Assembly (NCBI RefSeq): GCF_040126055.1
Contig: NZ_CP143541.1
Span: 992,001-1,056,000, forward strand
Direction of reading: 5' to 3'
DNA length: 64,000 bases
From: Pseudalkalibacillus sp. SCS-8
GTDB lineage: Bacteria > Bacillota > Bacilli > Bacillales > Fictibacillaceae
Shown piece after piece: positions 41,833-49,463 of this stretch. The translations under genes were made by a program, and so were the position numbers. Under the pieces are notes generated by a model, which did no database searches, was not told the origin of the DNA, and saw nothing but the letters and a program-made list of their open reading frames with translations. How positions within the stretch are numbered: the stretch's first letter is position 1; each line of letters opens with the position of its first letter.

Positions 41833-42405
41833 CTGTGAACCACTGTTGTTGACCCTTAACAGTTTCGCCTGAATCAAGCGGTTACGGACTGTAACCCCGA
41901 TGCTGCTTGCTAGGAATGCTTTGATGAGTCCTACTGCGATAAAAGGATACACGCCAGCATAAAACGCTTCTGTCCAACTCATATCAAGAACAAACTTCAG
42001 CTGAACACAGCCCATGAGCAATGTAATGATCATACCTATCGTGTTCGCAACAAGAGCCCAAGTAAGATTGAATTTCGTACGCTCAAGAATCCAGCCTGTC
42101 ACATAAGCAGTTACAATGAACCCGAAGATGTAACCGCCAGTTGGTCCGACCAAGACTTGGGCGCCACCTTTTGCTTCAGCGAAAACAGGTAACCCAATTG
42201 CTCCAAGCGCAACATAACAGATCATTGCAATTGCACCGTAACGACTTCCTAATATGGTAGCTGTCAGTCCGACCGCCAACGTCTGTCCACTAATTGGGAC
42301 GACCGGAATGGGTATCGTAATTTGCGCGAAGATAGCCGTAACTGCAGCGAACATCGCGCATAGTGTAATCATTCTTACACGATCCAGCTTCAATGATGTT
42401 TGCAA
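41812..42405 (-). CDS. bioY: Biotin transporter BioY
   Basis: 197 residues, six hydrophobic segments. Signature VPISGQTLAVGLTATILGSRYGAIAM, VLVGPTGGYIFGFIVTAYV and the LGAIGLPVFA stretch identify the ECF-type biotin S-component BioY, which works alone or with shared EcfAT. TTG start with GGGGAGG 8 bases upstream. A BirA-like operator lies over the promoter. Its coding end overlaps the SagB-type gene tail to tail. Confidence 0.95.
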   Translation of the reverse strand: MQTSLKLDRVRMITLCAMFAAVTAIFAQITIPIPVVPISGQTLAVGLTATILGSRYGAIAMICYVALGAIGLPVFAEAKGGAQVLVGPTGGYIFGFIVTAYVTGWILERTKFNLTWALVANTIGMIITLLMGCVQLKFVLDMSWTEAFYAGVYPFIAVGLIKAFLASSIGVTVRNRLIQAKLLRVNNSGSQLEKATS

Positions 42406-42422
42406 AATAGTAACCTCCCCGA

Positions 42423-42455
42423 TATGTTTACTAAATCCTATTAAAGGTTAACATA
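42423..42455 (-). promoter_or_regulatory. BirA-like biotin operator upstream of bioY
   Basis: On the minus strand TATGTTAACC is followed after 12-13 bases by AGTAAACATA. The arms form an imperfect dyad like the Gram-positive BirA box (TTAACC-N14-16-GGTTAA). Position and downstream gene fit biotin repression. Confidence 0.75.
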
Positions 42456-42518
42456 AAATTCTGTTTTCGTGTAGATGGTCTGTCATAGAACGATGGATAT
42501 TATAAAGGAGGTCATCCT

Positions 42519-43322
42519 ATGCCTTACTGTCATGTGGAAGAGAATGTCGCGTTGTATTACGAGGATGTCGGGGAGGGGGCGCCGGTCATCTTCATCCATG
42601 GCGTCTGGATGAGCAGCAAGTTCTTCAAGGAACAGAAGGATTACTTCAGCAACGACCATCGTGCAATTTTGCTCGATCTCAGAGGACACGGCGAATCCTC
42701 CAAATGTCATCATGGTCACACAGTCGCAAGCTATGCGAGGGATGTGCACACGTTCATTGAAAAGCTTGAGCTGAAGGATGTCGTGCTCGTCGGCTGGTCG
42801 ATGGGAGCATTCGTCGTCTGGGATTACCTTGAGCAGTTTGGCGATGACAATGTGAAAGGGACTGTCATCGTTGATGAGCTGCCATCCGACTACAAATGGG
42901 ATGACTTCCCGATGGGGGCCTTCGACTTCCCGACACTCATCCACCTCATGCGCGAAGTCCAGAACAACCGCACAGGGTTCCTGACTGAATTCATACCGCT
43001 TATGTTCAAAAATGACCTTTCCCAACAAGACTTCGACTGGATGCTTGAAGAGACGACGAAACTGCCTGAAGCAGTCGCAAGCGCCATCCTGTTCGACCAG
43101 ACCGTCGTAGACTACCGTGAAAAATTTGAAAACATTAAAACACCCACGCTCCTCTGTTTCGGAAAGGAAGAAAAGCTGATCCCTGTCGCAGCAGGCGAGT
43201 ACATCCAGGAACGGATGGAAAACGCCCAACTGACCATCTTCGAAAACAGCTGCCACTGCCCGTTTTTAGAAGAAGCAGATGAGTTCAACAAAACGGTGGC
43301 AGACTATATCCGAACCCTGTAA
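42519..43322 (+). CDS. Alpha/beta hydrolase
   Basis: 267 residues. Oxyanion loop VIFIHGVWMSS, DLRGHGESS, nucleophile elbow GWSMGA (about residues 92-97), acid segment TLLCFGKEEKLIPV and a C-terminal His in NSCHCPFLEEAD. The fold is close to non-haem peroxidase/esterase hydrolases. AAGGAGG SD. Its last 296 bp are duplicated, about 91 percent identical by my count, in a degenerate copy at 44784-45079. Confidence 0.88.
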   Translation: MPYCHVEENVALYYEDVGEGAPVIFIHGVWMSSKFFKEQKDYFSNDHRAILLDLRGHGESSKCHHGHTVASYARDVHTFIEKLELKDVVLVGWSMGAFVVWDYLEQFGDDNVKGTVIVDELPSDYKWDDFPMGAFDFPTLIHLMREVQNNRTGFLTEFIPLMFKNDLSQQDFDWMLEETTKLPEAVASAILFDQTVVDYREKFENIKTPTLLCFGKEEKLIPVAAGEYIQERMENAQLTIFENSCHCPFLEEADEFNKTVADYIRTL

Positions 43323-43375
43323 AACCGTGGGCATGTATTTACGAGTAGAGGTGAGAACAAGTATATAACATTATG

Positions 43376-43419
43376 AAACGCACGGGATTTCAAGACGAAA
43401 TTCTTCGTGCGTTTTTTAT
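43376..43419 (+). terminator. Rho-independent terminator
   Basis: AACGCACG pairs with CGTGCGTT, extended by GATTTC with GAAATT, then a T-run. 43420-43536 then holds only AT-rich leader DNA. Confidence 0.8.
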
Positions 43420-43536
43420 CGTTAAACAATATGTACTGTAAATTGTTTGATCACTCATTTTTAAAAAAGTTTTACCCCATATTAGTAAGGGTAGAGCTTT
43501 TTGAAGTAGTTTATTTTTAATTGAGGAGATGACTTT

Positions 43537-44706
43537 GTGGGAAAATTAAAGATTGAAATACCAACGATATCTATTATTGGTTTACTAGCCCTATCCATTA
43601 TTTTTGGGTGGTTTCGATATGGTTACGGACTATTATTACCCAAATTTGAAAAGGATTTTAACTTATCTGCCTCTACTTTAGGGGTCATTTCGAGTTTAAC
43701 GTTCTTTACTTTTTTAATCGGAGCTCTTTGTGTAATCTTTTTCATTTCGAGAACAGGCTCACGTCCTGTGATTCTCGCAGGTATTTTTACAGGATCTGCA
43801 GGGTTGTTAATGGCTGGACTTACAAATAGCAGTATTCTCTTTACTCTTGGCTGTGCCATTGCCGGATTGAGCCCCGGTTTAACTTGGGCGTCTTTTTCAG
43901 AGAGTGTAAGCCAGCACGTGAAACAGAGGGTTCAGAACAGAGCTTTAGCCATCATTAGTACGGGCTCCACTCTAGGTTTAGTATTGATTACGACGTTCTA
44001 CATTTTATCAAATGGAGATTGGAGACTCATCTGGATCAGTGGGGGTTTAATCGGATTTGCGGTCTTTCTATGGGCATTTAAATCTCTGCCGGGCTCTAAA
44101 AAGAAACCTAATCCACAGAGCGGAGAGAAAATAAATCTTAAACCTTTGCTTACCGAAGAAACAAAGCCGCTGTACATAGCATCTATTTTATTCGGAATCA
44201 CTGAAGCCACCTATTGGACATATTCAGCAGATTTTGTGCAAGAACAATTTTCAATCAGTGGTGCAAATGCCATTCTCTTTTTGATTGTTGGTATAGGAGG
44301 ATTTGCTGGTTTATGGGCTGGGGACTTCGTCAATAAGTTCGGATTTAAGGTAAGTTTTATTTTCACAATCCTTCTTTATTCACTCAGTATCGCGATCTTA
44401 TTTACATCTCAAGCTTGGCTTCTTGTGTGTTTTTCTGGGTTATTATTTGGAGGCTCATTTATGTTATATGCTGCGTTCTTACCGATATGGAGTGCCAAGG
44501 CTTTTCCTGATACACCTGCGATTGGATTCGGTATCAGTATTATCCTCTTAAATATCGGAGCGATTATAGGACCCGCAGTATTCGGTGGGTTGTTAACGCT
44601 TCTAGAATATAAATGGATTTTTCTATTCACTGGAATAATCGCTTGTCTTAAAGTATTTGTATTACCTTCTACTAAGCAGAGTGGAAGAGCTATTCAACCC
44701 GAATGA
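43537..44706 (+). CDS. MFS transporter (YbfB/YjiJ-like)
   Basis: 389 residues, twelve hydrophobic segments. The opening FGWFRYGYGLLLPKFEKDFNLSAS and CAIAGLSPGLTWASFSESV resemble the YbfB/YjiJ branch of MFS permeases, of unknown substrate. GTG start, with GAGGAGAT upstream. AT-rich codon use differs from the adjacent hydrolase gene, and the duplicated hydrolase tail follows directly, so the gene probably arrived by insertion (inference). Confidence 0.85.
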   Translation: MGKLKIEIPTISIIGLLALSIIFGWFRYGYGLLLPKFEKDFNLSASTLGVISSLTFFTFLIGALCVIFFISRTGSRPVILAGIFTGSAGLLMAGLTNSSILFTLGCAIAGLSPGLTWASFSESVSQHVKQRVQNRALAIISTGSTLGLVLITTFYILSNGDWRLIWISGGLIGFAVFLWAFKSLPGSKKKPNPQSGEKINLKPLLTEETKPLYIASILFGITEATYWTYSADFVQEQFSISGANAILFLIVGIGGFAGLWAGDFVNKFGFKVSFIFTILLYSLSIAILFTSQAWLLVCFSGLLFGGSFMLYAAFLPIWSAKAFPDTPAIGFGISIILLNIGAIIGPAVFGGLLTLLEYKWIFLFTGIIACLKVFVLPSTKQSGRAIQPE

Positions 44707-44732
44707 TACCTCGGAGGAAGAAACTGAGTAAG

Positions 44733-45079
44733 TACCTAATTTTAATAAATCGAGCTCATTCATCATCCATTGCGAAACCCATGAAGACTTCGACTGGATG
44801 CTTGAAGAGACGTTGAAACTGCCGGAAGCAGTCGCAAGTGCCATCCTGTTCGACTAGACCGTCGTCGACTACCGTGAAAAATTCGAAAGCATCAAAACAC
44901 CGACGCTCTTCTGTTTCGGAAGGGAAGAAAAGCTGATTCCTGTCGCAGCAGGCGAATACATCCAGGAGCGGATGGATAACGCCCAACTGCCCATCTTCGA
45001 AAACAGCTGTCACTGTCCGTTTTTAGAAGAAGCAGATGAGTTCAACAAAACGGTGGGGGCTTTTATTCGAACCCTCTGA
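44733..45079 (+). pseudogene. Chimeric pseudogene: VOC-paralogue fragment joined to hydrolase tail
   Basis: 44784-45079 aligns without gaps to 43027-43322 of the intact hydrolase gene, with about 27 substitutions in 296 bp. One creates an in-frame TAG at 44855 (CAG in the parent). The preceding stretch, 44733-44783, encodes NKSSSFIIHCETHE, matching NESISFIIHCETQE of the VOC gene at 53.5 kb; 23 bases are identical (44759-44781 and 53761-53783). The two parts are joined in frame at a short microhomology. There is no start codon or SD. It is a recombination fossil of two gene families found intact in this window. Confidence 0.85.
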
Positions 45080-45262
45080 AACCAAAATTCGTGGGTGGTT
45101 TTAACTGGTGTAAAAAAATAGCATATAACATTTCTAGTGAGTAAGCTAAGGTGAAAAATGATACTGTCCCAACTATTAAATTAATTTTAACTTCCACTTC
45201 CTTCTAAGTGGAAAGGCAATGATAAGAAAAAGATTCAAAAAGTGAAGGAAACCGATAGCAAA

Positions 45263-45302
45263 ACAATGGGAACTTTTTATGAAAAGTTCCCATTGTTGTT
45301 TG
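45263..45302 (-). terminator. Rho-independent terminator of the second MFS gene
   Basis: Perfect 15-bp arms ACAATGGGAACTTTT and AAAAGTTCCCATTGT around a 4-base loop, with a T-rich minus-strand tail. 45080-45262 shows no gene. Confidence 0.85.
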
Positions 45303-46463
45303 TTAAGTTTCAGTGAATTCTTTTTTCTCTTGAATTCTGTTCAAAGCTCCAAACAATAAAAAACCTATCAAACCGATCATGCCATATATTAACCATGGTA
45401 GAGAGGATAGATTAGGTATTTCCATGAGCCAGGTCCCGAGATAATTACCTATAGTTCCTCCAATAGCATATGAGAGACTAAATACTCCAAAGAAAGCACC
45501 GGTATCTTGGTACATACTAAACTCTGCTATAGCAATATCAGCGCCAGGTAAAACAAATGTTTCTCCTATGGTAAAAATAATGACACATAAAATCAACCAC
45601 CCTAATGATGGTTCTAGGGGTATTAGAAAAAAGCTCAGTGCCATAATTAACATTCCAATTTGAATCATCTTTTTTGATTGTATAGAGTTGAAAAGGTTTC
45701 TAATAAAATACATTAATAAAAATCCTATACTTCCATTTGTTATGATTACCATACTAACCAGCTGTTTGTTATGTATTACATCAAAGAATTGTAAAGGCAA
45801 AGAAACGGTAAGTTGTGTATATAAAACCCAAAATAAAGTCATTAATGACAAAAAAAGCAAAAATGATTTGTGGACGTAAATTTTTTTGATGCTACTAAGT
45901 GCTTTTTCAGACGAATTTCCACTTGGTAGATAACGAAGATATAGTGAGATAAATATAGTGAGTATGAAATAACATAATGCTCCAAATAACAAAGGGATAT
46001 TATCTCCAACTGGTATCAGGAGTCCCCCTGCAAGCGCTCCTATTACAGCTCCACTATTTAATGCTTGATTGAATAATGTAAAAGTGTGTTTTCTCTGTTT
46101 CTCTGACAGAAGTCCAATTATAGATTTGATAGCAGGATCATATAGTGCAGCTCCTACACCAGCCAAGAATGCCATAACACATAGGTAAATAAAATGACTT
46201 GATAAAGCAATACCAATATATCCTATACTGGTTATTAAAAATCCTATCAGTAACATGTATTTATGGCCTACCCTATCACTGATAAAACCCGTACAAAGAG
46301 GCAAAGTTTGATGTGTAATTAACAAGATAGATAAGATCGCCCCACCCTGCCAAATAGGTAAATCAATTAATTTTGTAAGGTATACGACAAAAAAAGCTAA
46401 GACAGAAAATCGTCCCACATTCATCAAAAAAGTCACTGATATTATTATCCGAATCAGGTTCAA
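45303..46463 (-). CDS. MFS transporter, drug-efflux type
   Basis: About 386 residues, twelve hydrophobic segments. The motif-A-like loop FISDRVGHKYMLLIG (after TM2) and FLAGVGAALYDPAIKSIIG (TM4-5) resemble multidrug or sugar efflux MFS proteins. TTG 46463 is preferred, with GGGAGGGG 8 bases upstream; a longer frame from 46481 would overlap the palindromic operator and the SD. Divergent from a CGNR regulator with a shared palindrome, so likely a regulator-efflux pair. Strongly AT-rich. Confidence 0.85.
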   Translation of the reverse strand: MNLIRIIISVTFLMNVGRFSVLAFFVVYLTKLIDLPIWQGGAILSILLITHQTLPLCTGFISDRVGHKYMLLIGFLITSIGYIGIALSSHFIYLCVMAFLAGVGAALYDPAIKSIIGLLSEKQRKHTFTLFNQALNSGAVIGALAGGLLIPVGDNIPLLFGALCYFILTIFISLYLRYLPSGNSSEKALSSIKKIYVHKSFLLFLSLMTLFWVLYTQLTVSLPLQFFDVIHNKQLVSMVIITNGSIGFLLMYFIRNLFNSIQSKKMIQIGMLIMALSFFLIPLEPSLGWLILCVIIFTIGETFVLPGADIAIAEFSMYQDTGAFFGVFSLSYAIGGTIGNYLGTWLMEIPNLSSLPWLIYGMIGLIGFLLFGALNRIQEKKEFTET

Positions 46464-46480
46464 TTTTTGCACCCCTCCCA

Positions 46481-46509
46481 TTAACCACCTAAATTATTTA
46501 GGTGGTTAA
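46481..46509. promoter_or_regulatory. 29-bp palindromic operator between MFS and CGNR genes
   Basis: TTAACCACCTAAA and its exact complement TTTAGGTGGTTAA flank TTA. The half-site TTGGTGGTTAAC recurs at 46563-46574, directly before the CGNR ATG. A TATAAT at 46521 places the palindrome over the -35 of the CGNR promoter and beside the MFS ribosome site, so one protein could repress both genes. Confidence 0.8.
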
Positions 46510-46576
46510 TTTATGTATGTTATAATTTATCAAATGAATAAGAATTAATCAATCCTAAAATGATTTGGTGGTTAAC

Positions 46577-47125
46577 ATGAGTGGGAAAGAAAAACAAATA
46601 GCTTTTGGTGATTTAGAGATTGTCCGTCAGTTCTTGAATACATGGAGTATTCCAAATGATACAAGGGTAGCAACAGAACATCTAAAGTCCTTAAAAGATG
46701 TCGAGGCCTTTATAAAGAGGTATTTCACCAAAGAAAATGTACAGGTGGATCCTCTTGAAACAACAATTCAATTTCGTAATGACCTCCGTCACTTACTTGA
46801 TCAAAATGATGAATACATACTTAATAAGTGGATTAACCAGTATCCAATAGGAGTAAGAATTAAAGAGGAAGAGGATGGCTTAGTCCTTGAACATATTGCA
46901 CCAAAGACGATTTGCGGGCAATTATTAAAAATAGTAGTAGAGGCAGTGGATCGTGATAGGTGGAAGAGATTAAAAGCATGTCCTGATTGCCAATATGTCT
47001 TTTATGATCACACCAAAAATCAGGGAAGGGTTTGGTGCGGTATGTATGCCTATGGAGCAAAAGGAAGAGCATGTGGTACTATTGCGAAAGTTAAAAGACA
47101 TCGAGCGAAGCACACTAAGAAATAA
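46577..47125 (+). CDS. CGNR zinc-finger (ABATE-type) transcriptional regulator
   Basis: 182 residues. The N-terminal 130 residues resemble the ABATE ligand-binding region (LEIVRQFLNTWSIPNDT, ETTIQFRNDLRHLL). The C-terminal treble (RLKACPDCQYVFYDHTKNQG, WCGMYAYGAKGRACGTIAKVKRHR) corresponds to the CGNR finger, with CGTI replacing CGNR, so the name-giving motif is changed while the cysteines remain. ATG 46577 follows an SD-like GGTGG that is itself part of an operator half-site. It probably controls the divergent MFS gene. Confidence 0.8.
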   Translation: MSGKEKQIAFGDLEIVRQFLNTWSIPNDTRVATEHLKSLKDVEAFIKRYFTKENVQVDPLETTIQFRNDLRHLLDQNDEYILNKWINQYPIGVRIKEEEDGLVLEHIAPKTICGQLLKIVVEAVDRDRWKRLKACPDCQYVFYDHTKNQGRVWCGMYAYGAKGRACGTIAKVKRHRAKHTKK

Positions 47126-47315
47126 AGTATCATTAACTACCTATCACTTTTACTTCATAGTTCAATTAAAGGGGAAAAAGATTATACTTACCGAGTGAAA
47201 TAAATTTTGTTGGGGAATTTCACCAATTAAATTAACATGGACTCATAAAGGTCATCCTTTACTCTACCTTACATCTCAATCAGAATACATTAGTATTGAA
47301 AGGGTTATAACGATC

Positions 47316-48416
47316 ATGAACATTTTGGATGCTTTTAATGTTTTTTATAGGGAAGATACAATCTCAGATTTTTTAATTAATTGTTTCCAAGATACCAACG
47401 ACTTTTTAGTTAGATTCCTAAGTGAAGCTGATATTTTAGTAGATGAACAAACAGTCTTTCAAGTGGATACAAGAGTAGGATTAGGTGAAAATATCGGAAC
47501 GCCGGATATTGTTATTCGTGCGCTTTCTAATAACGAATTGAAGTTTATAATTGTAGAAAATAAGATGGGTGCAGCAGAGGGACACGAACAAACAATTCGA
47601 TACGAATCTATAGAAGCAAAATTTCAGATAGCCCAGAAGTATAATGTATCCATAGAAAATATTGAATTTCATTATATTTTTTTAGCATTAGATACGACAG
47701 CTAGACCCCAAAATTCACAATTTATATTTTTAAATTATGATATTTTTTTACGAGGGGAATGGCCCTTACAACAAAAAACGCTGAAGTACATTTTTGAAGA
47801 TTTTAAAAACAAACTGCAACATTTCTATGAGCCGATAAATAATCCATATGAAAGTCTTGAGTCAGACTTGGACCTAGATGGAATGCAGCTTAAGATATGC
47901 TGGCAGAAAGTCTTATTTGATGCTTTTTCCTCGAATGAACATTTGGTTTTAGATTGGGGAGAAGCTGGTGGAGCCGGTCGTAATAACTTCATATTCCTAA
48001 TTACAAAACAAAATTGGACTAGTGAGCGATCTTTTCGAGAAGCTGGACTTAGGCAGACATTTAATGTTCATGTAGACACCTATATAAACATGTTAGATAG
48101 ATCTAAAGGTGTTAAGGAGATTGGTGTGCGATTTGAGTCTTTTCCTTATGAACCACACAGTAAAATCAAAAATTCACCTGATTATGATACGTTTTTAGAA
48201 AATAAAAACATTTTTGGCGAGAAATTATTTAAATGTGCACAAAAACGAGGTGTTATCTCTAAAAAAAGAAATACCAAACTACTCGTAATGACTGTTCAAA
48301 TTGAAGGAGCAACAATTCAGGAAAAAGTACATCATATCAAAAGACAATTTGAAGCAATCGAACACTGTATAGATTCAGTCATAAGTGAAATGAAAGCAGA
48401 TCATTTAATAGATTAA
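47316..48416 (+). CDS. PD-(D/E)XK nuclease family protein
   Basis: 366 residues. Catalytic core about residues 60-82: GTPDIVIRALSNNELKFIIVENKMG, giving PD-x16-ENK. A helical region and a C-terminal half of unknown fold follow. The pattern resembles the PDDEXK_4-like family often found alone in defence islands. The SD is weak (AAAGGG at 11 bases). 47126-47315 upstream has no gene, but the frame reads open back to about 47203 (LTWTHKGHPLLYLTSQSEY), perhaps a remnant. AT-rich, probably horizontally acquired. Confidence 0.78.
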   Translation: MNILDAFNVFYREDTISDFLINCFQDTNDFLVRFLSEADILVDEQTVFQVDTRVGLGENIGTPDIVIRALSNNELKFIIVENKMGAAEGHEQTIRYESIEAKFQIAQKYNVSIENIEFHYIFLALDTTARPQNSQFIFLNYDIFLRGEWPLQQKTLKYIFEDFKNKLQHFYEPINNPYESLESDLDLDGMQLKICWQKVLFDAFSSNEHLVLDWGEAGGAGRNNFIFLITKQNWTSERSFREAGLRQTFNVHVDTYINMLDRSKGVKEIGVRFESFPYEPHSKIKNSPDYDTFLENKNIFGEKLFKCAQKRGVISKKRNTKLLVMTVQIEGATIQEKVHHIKRQFEAIEHCIDSVISEMKADHLID

Positions 48417-48483
48417 TATTCCTTACTATAAAAAATGAGGGGAAGTAACAACATTAGATTTTTGATGGAAGGAGGTTTATTAC

Positions 48484-49284
48484 ATGAAATACGATTGGAA
48501 TGATTCTCCTTCAAATATAAGGGATTTTGTTTTCAACTTAATCAGTAAGATTAAACAAATTATCGATGGTAATTACATTGGATTTTATCTTCACGGCTCC
48601 TTAGCAATGGGAGGATTCAATCCAGATAGAAGTGATCTTGATGTAATTGTGGCCACAAATGAACAAATTTCAATTGAGAACAAAAGGAAATTAGCAAAAT
48701 TATTTATATCATATTCAAATAATCCTTTTCCAATCGAAATTAGTTTCTTGAATAAAGAACAGTTAGATAATTGGAAACATCCTTCTCTTTTTGATTTTCA
48801 CTTTAGTGAATATTGGAGGGAAAGGTATGAGAAGGACTTATCAAAGGGTCAATGGTCTTATATTAACGAATATATTGGAACTGACCCTGATTTAGCTGCA
48901 CACCTTTACATACTTAACTACCGTGGGATTTGTATTGATGGAAGACCTATCGCCGAAATTTTCCCTACTATATCGCAAACCGACTACATCTCATCAATCA
49001 AGGGAGATTATCGGGAGTGTTTAGTCAATTTAGAAGATGATCCAATATATTGCTCGTTAAATATGTTGAGAGTATTTATGTACATTAAATCAGGGATCGT
49101 TGCATCAAAGCAAGAAGCAGGTGAATGGGGAATATCAACATTACCAGAAGAACTAAGCAGCACTATTCAAAAAGTATTGGTCGGTTACCGAAGTGAAGAG
49201 ACTTCTTATAATTTTGACTCAGAAGAACTCCTAACATTTAAAAATTACATCCATCGGAATTTAGAGGAGTTATTGGAAGTATAG
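48484..49284 (+). CDS. AadA-like aminoglycoside nucleotidyltransferase family protein
   Basis: 266 residues. Nucleotidyltransferase motif GSLAMGGFNPDRSDLDVIV (about residues 39-57) and the second acidic strand PIEISFL, then a C-terminal helical DUF4111-like domain (DDPIYCSLNMLRVFMYIKSG, KQEAGEWGISTLPEEL) as in ANT(3'')/ANT(9) adenylyltransferases. Clinical-type resistance cannot be inferred; many environmental homologues have unknown substrates. AAGGAGG SD. Confidence 0.85.
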   Translation: MKYDWNDSPSNIRDFVFNLISKIKQIIDGNYIGFYLHGSLAMGGFNPDRSDLDVIVATNEQISIENKRKLAKLFISYSNNPFPIEISFLNKEQLDNWKHPSLFDFHFSEYWRERYEKDLSKGQWSYINEYIGTDPDLAAHLYILNYRGICIDGRPIAEIFPTISQTDYISSIKGDYRECLVNLEDDPIYCSLNMLRVFMYIKSGIVASKQEAGEWGISTLPEELSSTIQKVLVGYRSEETSYNFDSEELLTFKNYIHRNLEELLEV

Positions 49285-49333
49285 ATTATTTGAACTTGCT
49301 ACATTGATTAGCATAGTTTTACAACTCCCTAGA

Positions 49334-49382
49334 CATGCCTAAAGCTTAACTAGTAAGCTTACCAGGCATGGATTTTTTTTAC
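49334..49382 (+). terminator. Rho-independent terminator
   Basis: CATGCCT pairs with AGGCATG, with an inner AAGCTTA/TAAGCTT stem, followed by eight T residues. Confidence 0.8.
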
Positions 49383-49463
49383 AGTTTTCTATATAATACG
49401 AGTAATAGATTCCGAGTTCGACATTTTTACATAATAGATTGCTATACATAGGAGGGCTAGAGG

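Noticed and set aside
42483..43256. Long minus-strand frame opposite the alpha/beta hydrolase
   Set aside because: Antisense shadow; the + strand frame has the full hydrolase motif set and a good SD.
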